Shown piece after piece: positions 1 to 10,589 of a stretch of DNA of 64,000 nt. The stretch comes from Phytoseiulus persimilis (lineage: Eukaryota; Arthropoda; Arachnida; Mesostigmata; Phytoseiidae). Below the pieces are notes generated by a model. It searched no databases and was not told the DNA's origin. It worked only from the letters and a program-made list of their open reading frames with translations. The stretch lies in contig CM075101.1 of the NCBI GenBank assembly GCA_037576195.1, positions 43,276,001 through 43,340,000 of the forward strand, written 5' to 3'. Positions within the stretch are counted from its first letter, which is position 1. The number at the start of each line of letters is the position of its first letter. Position numbers and translations under genes: made by a program.

Positions 1-1009
1 ACACATCACAGCAGACACTCCCTGACCGGGCCTCACGACAACCTCCTCCGGCTTCTCAAAGCGCTGCTCGCGCAGTAAAACACAACTACGACTCATGACC
101 GAATAACAAAAAAGTCGCCTGTCCACTGGTCGACAGACAAAATTGTTGAGCGAGACCCTGCTCGCCTCGCCGCTGTCCCGCACGACTCCTCCGCCCATCG
201 AGGGTGCGAATGTCGCTGAGTCCGTCTTCAACCCCACGGGTCCTCTGGACCGTGTCTCCACCTTACTGCTCACGGCCTCCGCCGAGAGCGTGAGTCTCCG
301 AGACACCTCGGTGGTGCCACTGCTCGAATCCACGGCGCTCTCTCCGCCTGACACCGTCACACCTACAAAAGAGCGGCGCTTTCACCAAACGGCTCCCATA
401 AACTCGGAAGATCCCCTGTTCAAATTGATGGTATCGCTTCCACTCACCAACGGTGAATCCGACGACAAACAGGACTGCTGGGATGACTAGAAGCAAACTC
501 CATCGGCACCAAACACAGATGCCCATCTCGGACCAAGACTCCGAGCCCGGGCGCGCGACACTGCACTCCCGACGATTCCCGAAAAAGTCGACGGATGTCG
601 ACCGCCGTCCGTAGCGGGCGCTTCCTCCCCGATGCTCTCGATCGATGAAGCCTCTGGTTTCCCTTGCCAAACGTTCCATTCCGGCACTGGAGGATGTTCC
701 GCGCTCCAAATCGCTACGCCGGTCTGCACGGCGCCCCTCCTCCGGGTCGAAAAGACCCAACAACCAGCTCCACATGTCAAGAAGATTGGTCTCTTCCCCC
801 ACGGCGGGTCGGGGGCCCTGGCTACTCTGGGTCCTTCCGTGGGCTGGCGACTCCTCTGCTGCACCTCTCGAGGCTTCCTCCTGGGGACGTCCTGGCGTAC
901 GCGATCCGCTGACTGAAGACTCCGCTTGACTCGGAGACTGCCTTGAGCGCCGTGTCAGTCCTGATCCACTCGAACGACTCGATGTGCGACTACCCGAGCG
1001 AAGAAGCAT
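1..1009 (-). CDS. Antisense two-exon gene of Copia-A, copy 1: predicted type II membrane protein (C-terminus off window)
   Basis: I do not recognise a family. The ATG at 1009 opens a frame starting M-L-L-R-S-G, then an Arg/Ser/Pro-rich segment, then a hydrophobic helix (about residues 165-187). A consensus donor (TTG|GTGAGTG, intron from 447) follows the helix, and an acceptor (TTTTGTAG) ends the intron at 363, making it 85 bp and phase 1. Spliced, the frame stays open to the window edge and enters a Cys domain with F-V-C-R, C-Y-S and C-V motifs. Copies 2 and 3 share this design, including the intron position and phase. A TATA-like GGATAAAAGG lies at 1066-1057, just upstream. With no signal peptide and a helix near the middle, a type II membrane topology is inferred. 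Splicing is predicted, not shown. The unspliced frame to 263 is a shadow. Confidence 0.65.
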
Positions 1010-1056
1010 ATTCAAACAAGTTCAAAACGAACTGCACTCCGAACTTTCTCCGCACG

Positions 1057-1066
1057 CCTTTTATCC
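1057..1066 (-). promoter_or_regulatory. TATA-like box of the Copia-A antisense gene
   Basis: The minus strand reads GGATAAAAGG about 50 bases before the antisense start codon. Copy 3 keeps an equivalent box (GGATAAAAAGG near 56145). In the complete element this stretch is deleted (junction near 26329), which would leave its antisense gene without this promoter. Promoter activity is inferred from sequence and position only. Confidence 0.4.
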
Positions 1067-1636
1067 TATCCGCCTAGGGCGAAATCAACCGACTTTTTCC
1101 CTCATTCTCGCAACTTGGATCAACGACTCTCGGCAACCAAACTAGAATATTGAGTGAAAACATCGAAAACTCTACGGATTTTCATCTTAATTGAAAGAAA
1201 TCATTACTTCCCTGTGAGAGGGGAAAATGGTACAAATCTTGAGACACATGGATCATGATTTCCAGGTCAAATCACCAAGAAAAAGGTCAAATTTCACACT
1301 TCCTCAACTTTTATTCAAATGCCCCCCAACTGGCTCCACCCATAGCACGCTCTCCGGAGAAACTACGTCGAACTTCCTAACTGCGCATGCAGTCTCGATG
1401 AAAAACGAACGGTTGTAGCGTCTACCGACTACCGCGAATATTTGGATCCACGAACAATTCAAACTGAAATAATCACTGTAAAGGAATCACTCGATTTTCT
1501 CAAGAAAAAATTCGAGCTCGACCGATTCCTCAATCTTCATAGCCAGAGGGGATATTCAATGTTTGATCACATCACGGAACTATTCTGCGAATACTTTTTC
1601 AGCTGCGAGCTCTTCGGACTCGACAGCCAGAGGGGA

Positions 1637-2099
1637 TGTTGGAGATCAGAATCTGAAGCCCGTCGGGCTCAGATCTCGCACGCGTCTGAGAGCATGACAC
1701 ACTCAGATGACTCACAGTACTCCCAAGTCACGACGTCTGGGAAATGCAACGAAATCGGGGTTCCAACCCCGACAGCAGATGTAAGGGACTGATACAGACA
1801 GTCCACATAAAACCAAGAGTACGGAGTCGGGTTTACAAACCCTCCGACCTACAAACTAGACCATCTGTCAACTTATGTTAAGATGTGACTCATCTGGTGT
1901 CTGGACTCTAGACCAATCATGGGAGAACCACGCTCCCCTTCTAGGTATATAAGGACCCTCTTTTTTCGAATAAACTTCACTGTGGTACAGAGCCTTCTAC
2001 TCTACACGTCTCTTGCGTTGTCACTCTTGTTGTCAACTGAGCTAGTGTTCCACACCTTCGATCCTCTACCTTCAAACCTTACGACTTCCAGTCCTATCA
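1637..2099 (+). repeat. Copia-A LTR, copy 1
   Basis: The LTR begins TGTTGGAGATC and ends CCTATCA, 463 bp. It carries the same TATATAAG box and AATAAA signal as the LTRs of the complete element at 18714 and 26890, with a few substitutions and small indels. It is preceded by the purine run expected for a 3' LTR. Confidence 0.9.
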
Positions 2100-2845
2100 A
2101 TACCCAAGCTGCACGACACTCCGTAAGTTAGGAGCTCTCGTTTCCACCAATTCTTCATCTCGTCGGCCATTTCATTGCTTGCATTCCAGCGATTGAACTG
2201 AGCTTAGCTTTCGCTAAAGCAGCGGGCGACTACGATCAAAACATCGGCCTCTCTGACCGCCCGCGGTAGAGACTTGAGTAGAATGCATCCATCCATCTGG
2301 ACAGTCCGTCTGTTGTGGGGCACTATCACCTAGGGGCCCCTAGGGCATTTGGTTCTTTTATGTTAGTCGGCTGGCGAGTTGATACTGGCCGCAGCAGACG
2401 AAAGCGGTCCGCTGCCTTGAGGCGACACACTCCGCTAGCATCGCGGTAGGCGAGGGAGCGGAACGATGCCAGCGAACTGACAGCCAGCAGACCCGGAGAA
2501 GTGCGGGGAATTGGGTTGAGTAAGGTCCCTGGCGAGCGAAGCGATGCTGATGAGGTTAGTTTAGGTTCCTGGCGAGCAGACCGACAGCAAGCAGACGCGG
2601 AGCAGTGTCGGGGATTGAGTAGGTAAGGGCCCTGGCAAGCGGACCCGGAAAAATGCGGGGGATTGGGTGAGGTTGGTTAGGTTCCTGGCAAGCGAGCGAA
2701 GCGATGCGAGCAGACTGACAGCAAGCAGACCCGGAGCAGTGTCGGGGATTGTCCTCTCCCCACCTCCTCTCCCTACCGTCAACTCCCCGAATCGGCGTGT
2801 TGGGAAAAAGCTTGTTTACATTTTAAGCCGCCTAAAAGAAAAATA
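2100..2845. other. No gene seen; contains a dispersed GC-rich repeat
   Basis: No coding region recognised. 2430-2760 holds imperfect tandem copies of a roughly 80-100-base motif (GGTTCCTGGCGAGCGAAGCGATG… then a run containing GCAGACCCGGAGCAGTG). The same motif occurs inverted at 15060-15300 and as a short piece near 34797. 2751-2790 (TCCTCTCCCCACCTCC…) recurs near 58795. Confidence 0.5.
2430..2760 (+). repeat. Dispersed CGAGCG-rich repeat cluster
   Basis: At least three diverged units each contain CTGGCGAGC, then AGCAGAC, then a GTCGGGGATTG-like end, partly with GGTTAGGTT between. The inverted relative at 15060-15300 shows this is a family, not a local accident. Short ORFs here on both strands follow from the repeat and are not genes. 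Confidence 0.55.
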
Positions 2846-3043
2846 CACTAGGACTCCGTTTAACGCGGTGGATACGTTCCCGAGCGCAGAGCGCTGAGCG
2901 GAACCGCGTTGAACGGGGTCGCTCTAACACGGCCGGTATAGGGATAGGGGTTAGAAGGCGTGTAAATGGTCTCTTTAGAGCTTCTAGCAGCTTTGAAATC
3001 AGATGAAGATATCGATCGATCTATATAGAGGTATGAGGTTGGT

Positions 3044-6000
3044 TCAGAACGAGCATTTATTAAATTTGAGGTTGGATGAGATTACCGGGTGATGTGGGTG
3101 TACAGTATACATCACATCGTTATCCGTGGGGTAGATCTCGGTTCTTTGTGAGGAAACGATCCAAAGTTGATTGCTCCTTCTGTCTTTGACGCTCCTCGAG
3201 GAGGATACGATAGCAGGAGATGGCATCCAAGACACCCTATTTGCCTTCAGACTCTTTTCACCATCTGGATCGTCTTCAACGAGTTTATTCAAGCCCTCTA
3301 TGATCTTCGTCAAACTATGCTCCAGAATTCCGGTCTCCAAATCCGGCTTTTCCTCTTCCTTGGGAATGGTCGGCCTCTCGGTCTGATTCGAAAGTTCTAC
3401 GATCTCGACAAGAGATAGACCCTCGCTGGCCGTCGTAAGAAGCTCCTCGATGTCTTCTGCGTTCACGTTATCAAGCCCCGTTTTCATTTCCAGCTGGACG
3501 AGCTCGTCTACATCAACCGATGCTTCTCCGGTTCGACTTTCCTCGTTGAGATCGGGCCAAATCTTCTTCCAGACGCCCGTCATACAGATCTGCGAAACTT
3601 CTTTCCACGCGTCGTCGACGGCTCTCACCGCGTCCATGATAGAGTAGGATTTCCAGAACTCTCGGATCGACTGTTTGTCTTTGCCGTCGGTTTCCTTGAT
3701 GAGTCTACGGAAAGTTGACCTCAGATAGTAGGCCTTGAAGTTCGATATCACTCCTTGGTCCATTGGCTGAATCAAAGACGTCGTGTTCGGTGGAAGAAAA
3801 ATTATTTTCACGGGAATGCAGGCTTCGAGATCCGACAAGTGAACCGGATGACTCGGAGCGTTATCAATAAGGAGGAGGGCTTTGGGTTCCAAATCTTTCG
3901 ATTCGCAGTAGCGTTTCACGGTCGGGCAAAACTGATTCAAGAACCAATCTTGGAAGATGGTTCCCGTCATCCATGACTTCTTATTAGTGGTCCAGATCAC
4001 GGGCACACTGGATTTGGGGATTCCTGTCATAGCTCTCGGGTTCTCGGAATGATAAATGAGCAAAGGTTCCAACTTCAAGTCCCCCGTAACATTGCCTCCG
4101 AGGAGCAGTGTGAATCGGTCCTTGGCAGCTTTGTGACCAGGAGCGCGTTTCTGCTCGCGTGAGAGGAATGTCCGCCTAGGCATCCGTTTCCAATAAAGGC
4201 CAGTCTCGTCCACATTGAAATTGAGCTCTGGAGGATAATTTCTCACTTGCACTATGGACTTCAGTGTTGCTGGAAAGGCTGAGGCTGCTTCGACGTCCGC
4301 GCTGGCACCCTCAGCCGAGAGCTGCAGATTGTGAAGGTTTCTCCTCACCTTGAACCGGCTGAACCAACCGTTACTCCCCTTGAAGGTTTCTTCAGTGTCC
4401 CCTGTCTCTTCTTGAAGATGTTCGAATATCGATTTCACCTTTTGAACTATTGGGTGGATGCAAAAGTTCTGGGCCCCTAATTTCAATCGCTCATAACTCC
4501 GCTCCCAGGAGGCGCAGGAGGATAATAAAATAAACGAAATGTGCGGAATTCAGTCAGCTTTCAAATGAAATCAACGCAATGATCGTCCAAAAGCATCGTG
4601 CTTACAGGAGCGATTTTACTGAAAGGGTCGAAATTCGGGAAATCGCGATTTCGCAGTTCCGGCGAAACTAAGATTATAACCCCCTATTTTCTCTTCAGAA
4701 TCATGAAGTTCGTCGAGAAATGAGCGGTTTCAAAAAAATAATTGAGCATTGCGGCCACGGCAAAGCGGAGATATCGGCTCCCAAAGATTCGACTTTTTTG
4801 TGATTTTTTGGTGACCTTTTTTCCGCCGATCGAACGGTCTCATGGATGGGATGCGCTGGAATTTTCCTGGAAACGCTCAGGAGCGTCTTGAAATTGTTTT
4901 CTCAATACTTTTCGTCGTTGTTCGCCTTGCAAGAAGGGACCTTAGAATAAGAGTCGGATTGTCGGAATCACTTTAGTCTCTCCAGCGACGGCAACCAAGT
5001 CGTCGTCACTCAGTTCGACAGGTCGGCCTGATCGTGGCTCATCGTTGAGGAACTCGTAGAGCATTGCGCTCCGGGTCAGTTGATCTCGGTTGGCCATTCC
5101 GGGATGATGGCTAGAGTTTCTGAAACTTCCACGAACCTCACGGGAAACAGAAAAGATTCGGTGCTGCAATGAGCGCGTTGGAAGAACCTGTTGGTCGTCG
5201 CACGAGTGGAACGATACTGAAAATGGAATCCCAATCTCTCTCGTCTCCAGCGTCGGTTCTCGTAGCCTAACATTCGAGAACGTGACATTTTGTGAGAAAG
5301 CCAGCAAGTTCTCTCGGAGCAGTCCAACTCATTGTCTCGGAGGGAAGACATGCCGATCACTCTGTGTTGAGAAAACATTTTCAAGAGGCTCCCGAGCGTT
5401 TCCGGGGTAGTTCCACCGTATCCCATCCATGAGACCGTTCAATTGGCGGAAAAAAGATCACCAAAAAATCACAAAAAAGTCGAATCTTCGGGAGCCGATA
5501 TCTCCGCTTTGCCGTGGCCGAAATGCTAAATTTTTTTTGAAACCGTTTATTTTTCGACGAACTTTATGATTCTGAAGAGAAAATAGGGGGTCATAATCTT
5601 AGTTTCGCCGGAACTGCAAAATCGCGATTTTCCGAATTTCGACCCTTTCAGTAAAATCGCTCCTGTGAGTACGGTGTTTTTGGACGATCATTGCGGTTGA
5701 TTTCATCTGAAAGCTGACTGAATTCCGCACGTTTCGTATATTTTATTATCTCTCTGCGCTTCCTAGGAGCGGAGTTATGAGCGATTGAAATTAGGGGCCC
5801 AGAACCAACCAATATGATGCTTGGCTCAGAGGTATGTTACGCTCAGCCTCATCGTCGATCCAGATAGAAAGTAATTTTTCCATCCGTTCTATCGTCGCAC
5901 TCCTTGACCGAGTTATCTTCATGGACGAATCTAAACTGGTTGTTTGAACTGAGCGCATGATTTTTTCTCTGTTGCTGAGAATCGTTCTAATTGTAGACGT

Positions 6001-6132
6001 TGGAATCTTCTCTGAATCACTGACGTCAACTTGACGCATACCAGCGTCTAATTTCCTGAGGATCGCACCTTTGGCGTCCAGGGTAATGGCTTTCCTTGTC
6101 ATTCTCGGTCGTTTTGCACCGCTCCCTTCCAT
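3044..6132 (-). pseudogene. Tigger/pogo transposase, split by an insertion
   Basis: The N-terminal part (6132 to about 5806) has the helix-turn-helix region of pogo/CENP-B-like transposases. The C-terminal part (about 4465-3044) has the rest: a second HTH segment with GSNGWFSRFK, then the DDE_1 catalytic core. The three acidic residues are visible in N-V-D-E-T-G, L-L-I-D-N-A-P-S-H and P-M-D-Q-G. The two halves are separated by a 1.3-kb foldback insertion, which also supplies the spurious first residues of the downstream ORF. The protein would bind the terminal repeats and cut and paste the element at TA. Apart from the insertion, both halves are open, suggesting moderate age. Confidence 0.85.
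4466..5805. mobile_element. Foldback MITE inside the Tigger transposase
   Basis: The arms, about 385 bp each (4466-4853 and 5418-5805), are inverted copies with roughly 90% identity by eye. The outer ends read GTTCTGGGCCCC and GGGGCCCAGAAC. The centre (4854-5417) has short ORFs with no recognised domain. I could not find a convincing target duplication, so the superfamily is undetermined. Confidence 0.75.
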
Positions 6133-6624
6133 CGTGAGATGATTTCAGTGCCCAATCTTCGGAGGTTCCCGGGCTCGATGTTTAAACGGAAGACCCCCGC
6201 CTTGAAACTCCACCACGCTACCGCCAGCAGCGGAATTATTTTCGGATTCGAGACTGGAGTGCCGCTCTTTCGGGAGATAAAAGAATGGTAGGAAGCTGTC
6301 AGGGACTAGGGAAATATCTACGGTGGACAACATCATCTGATTTCCCGCAATACCTCGAGCTCGTGGAGATAAGGAGTCATTGCCGGCGCTGCCCTCCGCC
6401 GTTTAAGCGATGCAGCAGCGCCTTTCCACAGAAGCGGCAACCTTCCTCCCTGCACCGCTTCGAGAACGGAGAGACTTCGTCTTCTTTGTATTCCATTCAT
6501 GAACAATCTACTCTATATGCTTGGAAGCAAAGCGCTCATCTCGTTTTAACGCTCCGCGTGGTCAGAGGTCGACCAGGAAAAAAAACAGCGTTATAGCGAA
6601 ACCGCGTTAAACGGGGTTCTAGTG

Positions 6625-6764
6625 TTTCGGACATTTTTCTGTCTGGCGTCAGCCGGGTTATTCCGAGTTTCTACACGCTGAATTGGTCGCAGAGGGGAGG
6701 GGAGGTGGGGAGAGGGGCCGCTTCATAGCAAGACAACGCGACCACATGGGAACGGTTGGCTCGA
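6625..6764. other. Spacer between Tigger and LINE
   Basis: A short stretch with a G-rich run near 6695. No gene or RNA recognised. Confidence 0.4.
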
Positions 6765-6842
6765 TTATGGTTTATGGTTTATGGTTTTATTTGGATCTGT
6801 GTGTGTACATAGCATAATATATAAGCACATCAGCCTTTCACT

Positions 6843-8028
6843 TCAGGTGCGAGCAAGCTCAGCGGATCCTATGTTCTCACGCTCCCATTTCTCGAGGAGT
6901 CGTTTTGTTGCTTCCACGGCGAATCGATTCATCTCACTGTTCAGTCCCAAGTTGGTTAGGAGGTCCTCCGTCGTGTGGTGTGCATCGTTACATTGGAATA
7001 TCACATGTCCTAGTGTTTCCTCGCTGATGCCACATCTGCTGCAAGTCGGTTCCGGGTTGGCGGAGAAACGGGACCGATACTCCTTCGTAGGGAGACCTCC
7101 AGCTCTGGCAAGTGCCAGGAGTGCGGACCCCCTACTATTGTCGTATATGTGAACGGCAGCTGTTCTCGACTCCTTGTGCATTCGGTACAATTCGAGTGAA
7201 GATTTACTAGCCATCCCGTTTACCCAGTCGTTGTCCTGTGTGGCTTTGATCTTTTCGTTCAGTAAACGATTATAGATGCCGAGGAGTGCTCATCCAGTCT
7301 CATCTCGTTCTATTTGCAATGTGTCGCATCTGAACTTGACTTTGAGCTCTTCCACCCGTGCACAGGCTTTTGTATCAATGTTTTGCGCTTTCAGCATGTC
7401 CAGTATCATTCTCCGCCAGCGAGTGGCTGCCATGCAACTGATTCGAGCAAAATACTTGAGTTTACTCTTGGCCTCCCGCGCTTCGAAGGATGACCAGTTG
7501 AGTTCGGACTCAAGGAATTCGTTGGCAACATTCCACCCTGTGATGCCGAGTGCCCATCGCGCTGCGCGCCGTTGGGTCTTCTCTAACTCGTCGCTTGTCT
7601 TCTTAGTCATCACCGTGACTGAATTAGCATAAGTTAGTTTGGGAACAGCCACTGCTTTCCAGAATGTCTTCGACAGCTCAAATTTGCTAGAGCTCCAGAG
7701 TACCTGAGCGTGCATCTGGTTCAGGGCTTTTTTGGACGCGTTGATCCAAATATCTTCCTGTTTCTTGAGATAGTTTGTTCCATCACATAATGTTATTCCC
7801 AAGTATTTGTATTCCTCAGCCACCGGTATCGGCTCACCTTGAACTTTCAGTCCTGTGCAGTCGCCAACCTGGTGCCGAGAAAAGATCAAGATGGCACTCT
7901 TCTTTCGATTGAAATGCAGTTTCATTTCATCCCCAAATTTAGATGCGACCTGTAGGAGCTTTTGAATGTCTGCGGCGTTTCTTGCCATGAGCACTAGATC
8001 ATCGGCGAAGAGCAGACCTGGTACATTG
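6843..8028 (-). pseudogene. LINE reverse transcriptase C-terminal half, frameshifted
   Basis: The catalytic F-A-D-D motif lies at the right end (8000-8028, minus). Downstream come the conserved palm/thumb blocks N-R-K-K-S, Y-K-Y-L-G-I and R-R-A-A-R-W. A frameshift near 7290 separates this from the C-terminal tail (7289-6843). The tail carries a zinc-type motif, C-S-R-C then H-V-I-F-Q-C, common in LINE ORF2 ends. The piece upstream of the active site lies beyond the inserted LTR element, at 9803-9905. The protein would copy its RNA onto nicked chromosomal DNA; this copy cannot. Confidence 0.82.
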
Positions 8029-8240
8029 TGTCAGGGCCAGAAAGAATCACGCGCGCATCACCCCGTTTTGAGGAGCCCGCCACGGCGGCAGTGGAGAGGA
8101 GTTATATTGGAATAAAAGATGGAAAGAAGTGTGTGTGTGCGACACAACACGAGTACGAGGCAAGAACTCCGGTGTCCTTCTTGTCTAGCCGAAGGGCAGA
8201 AACTTCCCATTCCTCACGTACCCAAAGACAGTGCCTTACA
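8029..8240 (+). repeat. 5' LTR of gag-only element
   Basis: Runs from TGTCAGGGCC to GTGCCTTACA with TG…CA ends. Identical by eye to 9587-9798. Confidence 0.9.
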
Positions 8241-8399
8241 TCAGAAGTGGGGTGCCGTGAGTTTCAGTCGGATTTGTCTCAGAGAAAAACACAGGAAGCT
8301 CGGCGGTTGTTGCTGCGAGGAGTTTGTGTGAGAAGAAGATCCTGCGAATTCGAGGTCGATCGAAGCCGGAGCCTTGGTCGGAGACCCGTGCTGCAAAGA

Positions 8400-9533
8400 A
8401 TGGCTGAAGACAAGAAGAGGATTGCGGAGTTGCTCGAAGTGTTGGCGATACGGTTGAAATCTGACGAAGATGGCGATGGACCACCACTCCCGGGAGCGGT
8501 TTCATCGAGCCATGGTTACGCGAGGCGCTGCTTGGACACCTCATCATCCGTTGACGAATTCAAAGGCGAGTCTGGTATAGTTGCAGAACAGTGGCTTAAG
8601 CAGTTCGAATATGCTAGGAAAGCTGGTAAATGGGATCAGGATAACACGATGGCGGTTCTGTTCAATAAATTGAGGGGTCCGGCCAGATCGTGGCACCTCA
8701 CCCACAACGAGGATGTCGACGATTTTGACGAATTTCGCAAGAGGTTCAAGGAAAACTTTGTCCCAAGACGACGACAGGGAGCCTTGATCGATGAATTGCA
8801 GCGTTGCATTCAGAACCCCGGTGAAGATCTGCAAGAATACGCGCGCAAGAAGGAAGCCCTGGCCATGCAGCTGGAGATGGACTGGGAAGACCGCAAGGAT
8901 CAGATTATTCGCGGGCTGGCTCCAGAATATCTTTCACTGGCGCAGGTGATACGCAGTCGTAGTCATCAGAACGTCAGCGAGCTGATCGTCGACCTTAAGG
9001 AAAGTGTCGCGCTACAGAAGATACTCAACAAACGAGAGGGAGTACCGACAAGATCCACTCCGAGTCCGCGGGGGAAATGTTTCCGTTGTAAGCAGGTCGG
9101 ACACATGAAAATTGACTGCCCGAACAGGCAAAGTAGCGTGAGACCAGAAGTGCAGTCGTCGAGTCAATCTCGAGACGACCGGCAGAATTTGATCCAGAGG
9201 CGGCCGGCGTTCAGTTACAACTATTCTTCGCAGCGTAGTCAGACAGCAGCTGAGAGTTCCGGTGGGTCGCCGCGATCAGAGCCACGAGAGAGTGACGTCA
9301 GGCCGCGATCATGCTTTATCTGTGGAGAACCGGGGCATTTTGCAAAGCATTGTACTAGAAGAAGCGTGAACCTCGCAGAACAGGTTGGAACTTCGATTTC
9401 GACATCCAGAGAAAGAGGCATCAAAAGAGTCAAGATCGACGGTAAAGATTGGACCGCCAAGGTAGACACCGAAGCGGAGGTCAGCGATCGTGATGCCGCG
9501 ATATTCGGTGAAGGTTCTGATCTCAAGGCTTAG
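8400..9533 (+). CDS. Gag protein with two zinc knuckles
   Basis: The ATG at 8400 opens 377 codons. Residues about 60-190 resemble the retrotransposon gag capsid domain (W-L-K-Q-F, then F-N-K-L-R-G-P-A, then E-F-R-K-R-F-K). Two CCHC knuckles follow: C-F-R-C-x4-H-x4-C near residue 225 and C-F-I-C-x4-H-x4-C near residue 305. The protein should package its RNA in cytoplasmic particles. The frame then enters the start of an aspartic protease, where the expected D-T-G-A reads D-T-E-A, and stops. The GTG-initiated extension back into the LTR is not used here because the first good ATG follows the LTR. Confidence 0.85.
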   Translation: MAEDKKRIAELLEVLAIRLKSDEDGDGPPLPGAVSSSHGYARRCLDTSSSVDEFKGESGIVAEQWLKQFEYARKAGKWDQDNTMAVLFNKLRGPARSWHLTHNEDVDDFDEFRKRFKENFVPRRRQGALIDELQRCIQNPGEDLQEYARKKEALAMQLEMDWEDRKDQIIRGLAPEYLSLAQVIRSRSHQNVSELIVDLKESVALQKILNKREGVPTRSTPSPRGKCFRCKQVGHMKIDCPNRQSSVRPEVQSSSQSRDDRQNLIQRRPAFSYNYSSQRSQTAAESSGGSPRSEPRESDVRPRSCFICGEPGHFAKHCTRRSVNLAEQVGTSISTSRERGIKRVKIDGKDWTAKVDTEAEVSDRDAAIFGEGSDLKA

Positions 9534-9586
9534 GGCAGGTCTATCAGTTCGTTGATGTGGTCATCAACAACGTCAGAATGGTCGAA

Positions 9587-9798
9587 TGTCAGGGCCAGAA
9601 AGAATCACGCGCGCATCACCCCGTTTTGAGGAGCCCGCCACGGCGGCAGTGGAGAGGAGTTATATTGGAATAAAAGATGGAAAGAAGTGTGTGTGTGCGA
9701 CACAACACGAGTACGAGGCAAGAACTCCGGTGTCCTTCTTGTCTAGCCGAAGGGCAGAAACTTCCCATTCCTCACGTACCCAAAGACAGTGCCTTACA
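9587..9798 (+). repeat. 3' LTR of gag-only element
   Basis: Same 212 bp as the 5' LTR, ending GCCTTACA, followed by the ATTG duplication. An ORF starting in this LTR and running to 10209 is a shadow. Confidence 0.9.
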
Positions 9799-9802
9799 AT
9801 TG

Positions 9803-9905
9803 GTGTACCTCTTTTCAGTTACGTTCCAGAAGTCGCCCTTCCTCCAAATTTCAAAACCGATCCCGGTTTTTATCTTCAGCAAAGACGATTAGGAGAGCTG
9901 AATTC
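9803..9905 (-). pseudogene. LINE reverse transcriptase fragment upstream of the active site
   Basis: On the minus strand this segment reads in the same frame as the F-A-D-D block across the LTR element. It contains G-F-E-I-W-R-K-G, a block usually just before the active site in LINE RTs. An in-frame stop occurs further upstream (near 9895), so decay predates or accompanies the insertion. Confidence 0.6.
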
Positions 9906-10589
9906 GGGCTACATGAAGCGCGCGCAATCGATTGTCCCTTTTGATTCCAACCGCATGGCCAGGCGATGTATCCATGCTTTCTCGCAAGAGTACGCCGCCT
10001 ACTCGCGACAAGGGGGAAAAATGAATGGAAACTTACGCTTTGCGACACTATTGTCACCAACGACGGCGACGGGGCTCGTGTTGCCAAGAGACATAGGCAT
10101 AGGAGACCTTCTCGCGGGGGAAGCGAACTCCGGCGGCCTCGCCTGCCTGGCGCAGTCCTGGATGAGTCGAGCTCGCCGAATGCCCAGCTCGCGCAGCTTC
10201 CGAAACTGATAGTTAATGATCCGATGACGGATTCACTAGCGACCGAGTTGAAGCTTTGATATAACTCGACGCAAGAGACTGCTTCTTCGTTCTATAAAGT
10301 CCAATTCGAGACGCAGGAAATAGCTCGCTAGCAAGCGGCGGAAATCGCGACCCCACTCGCACATAGCGCACGGCAATCAGTGGGAAAACTGCCGATGAAA
10401 TATGGCCGATGAGGGCGGAGACTCTGATTTGAATTTGGAAAGAGTTTTGCGCAGTCTCCGTGGAGCTGAGCCGTTGAGTTTTTCTTCTTGACGAGTTCTA
10501 CCGTTACTTAGCTTCCAAAGGCTATCTCGATTCGTTCCCTCCTGTCGCTGTTCAAGATGTCTCAGTTTCCACTTTCGGACCATACCTAC
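9906..10589. other. No gene recognised
   Basis: Short ORFs on both strands with no family resemblance. May include more decayed LINE and the 5' flank of the Merlin relic. Confidence 0.3.

Larger units (their letters stand above)
1..2099 (+). mobile_element. Copia-A copy 1, 3' part (cut by window edge)
   Basis: This is the right-hand part of a Copia-A LTR retrotransposon that starts outside the window. It holds the antisense gene (1-1009), a conserved non-coding stretch (about 1057-1636) and the 3' LTR (1637-2099). The stretch from about 1078 onward is nearly identical to 26331-27349 in the complete element and closely similar to the third copy from 56163. A purine run (AGAGGGGA) directly precedes the LTR and is the likely polypurine tract. 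Confidence 0.85.
2846..6624 (-). mobile_element. Tigger (pogo-type) DNA transposon, interrupted
   Basis: The ends are inverted repeats: 2846 reads CACTAGGACTCCGTTTAACG on plus and 6624 reads CACTAGAACCCCGTTTAACG on minus. A TA precedes the left end. The minus strand between them codes for a Tigger-like transposase. A separate foldback element (4466-5805) sits inside the coding region, so the element is dead. The 5' UTR side (6145-6600) has no recognised gene. Confidence 0.8.
8029..9798 (+). mobile_element. Compact gag-only Gypsy-type LTR element (no pol)
   Basis: Two 212-bp LTRs with no visible differences flank 1346 bp that code for gag and the first bases of protease. The 4-bp duplication ATTG (8025-8028 and 9799-9802) shows a real integration, which split the LINE. 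The 5' LTR is followed by TCAGAAGTGGGGTGCC, a plausible primer-binding site. RT, RNase H and integrase are absent, and I see no clear polypurine tract before the 3' LTR. Movement must have used enzymes from another element. Confidence 0.88.
6765..9905 (-). mobile_element. Decayed LINE (non-LTR retrotransposon), split by a gag-only LTR element
   Basis: The 3' end is at the left, where the minus strand ends in repeated ATAAACC units (6768-6790), a tail typical of LINEs. Reverse-transcriptase sequence runs to 8028 and resumes in the same frame at 9799 after the LTR element and its ATTG duplication. Upstream of about 9905 (minus sense) a stop appears and similarity fades. Confidence 0.8.

Noticed and set aside
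143..490. Plus-strand ORFs at 143-490 and 632-929
   Set aside because: Complements of the antisense gene in GC-rich DNA.
1227..1418. 63-codon ATG ORF repeated at 26481 and 56314
   Set aside because: The surrounding DNA is near-identical in all copies, so its conservation is not evidence for coding. No domain seen.
9586..10209. 207-codon ORF starting in the 3' LTR of the gag-only element
   Set aside because: Non-ATG start in the LTR and running into decayed LINE sequence antisense; no domain.
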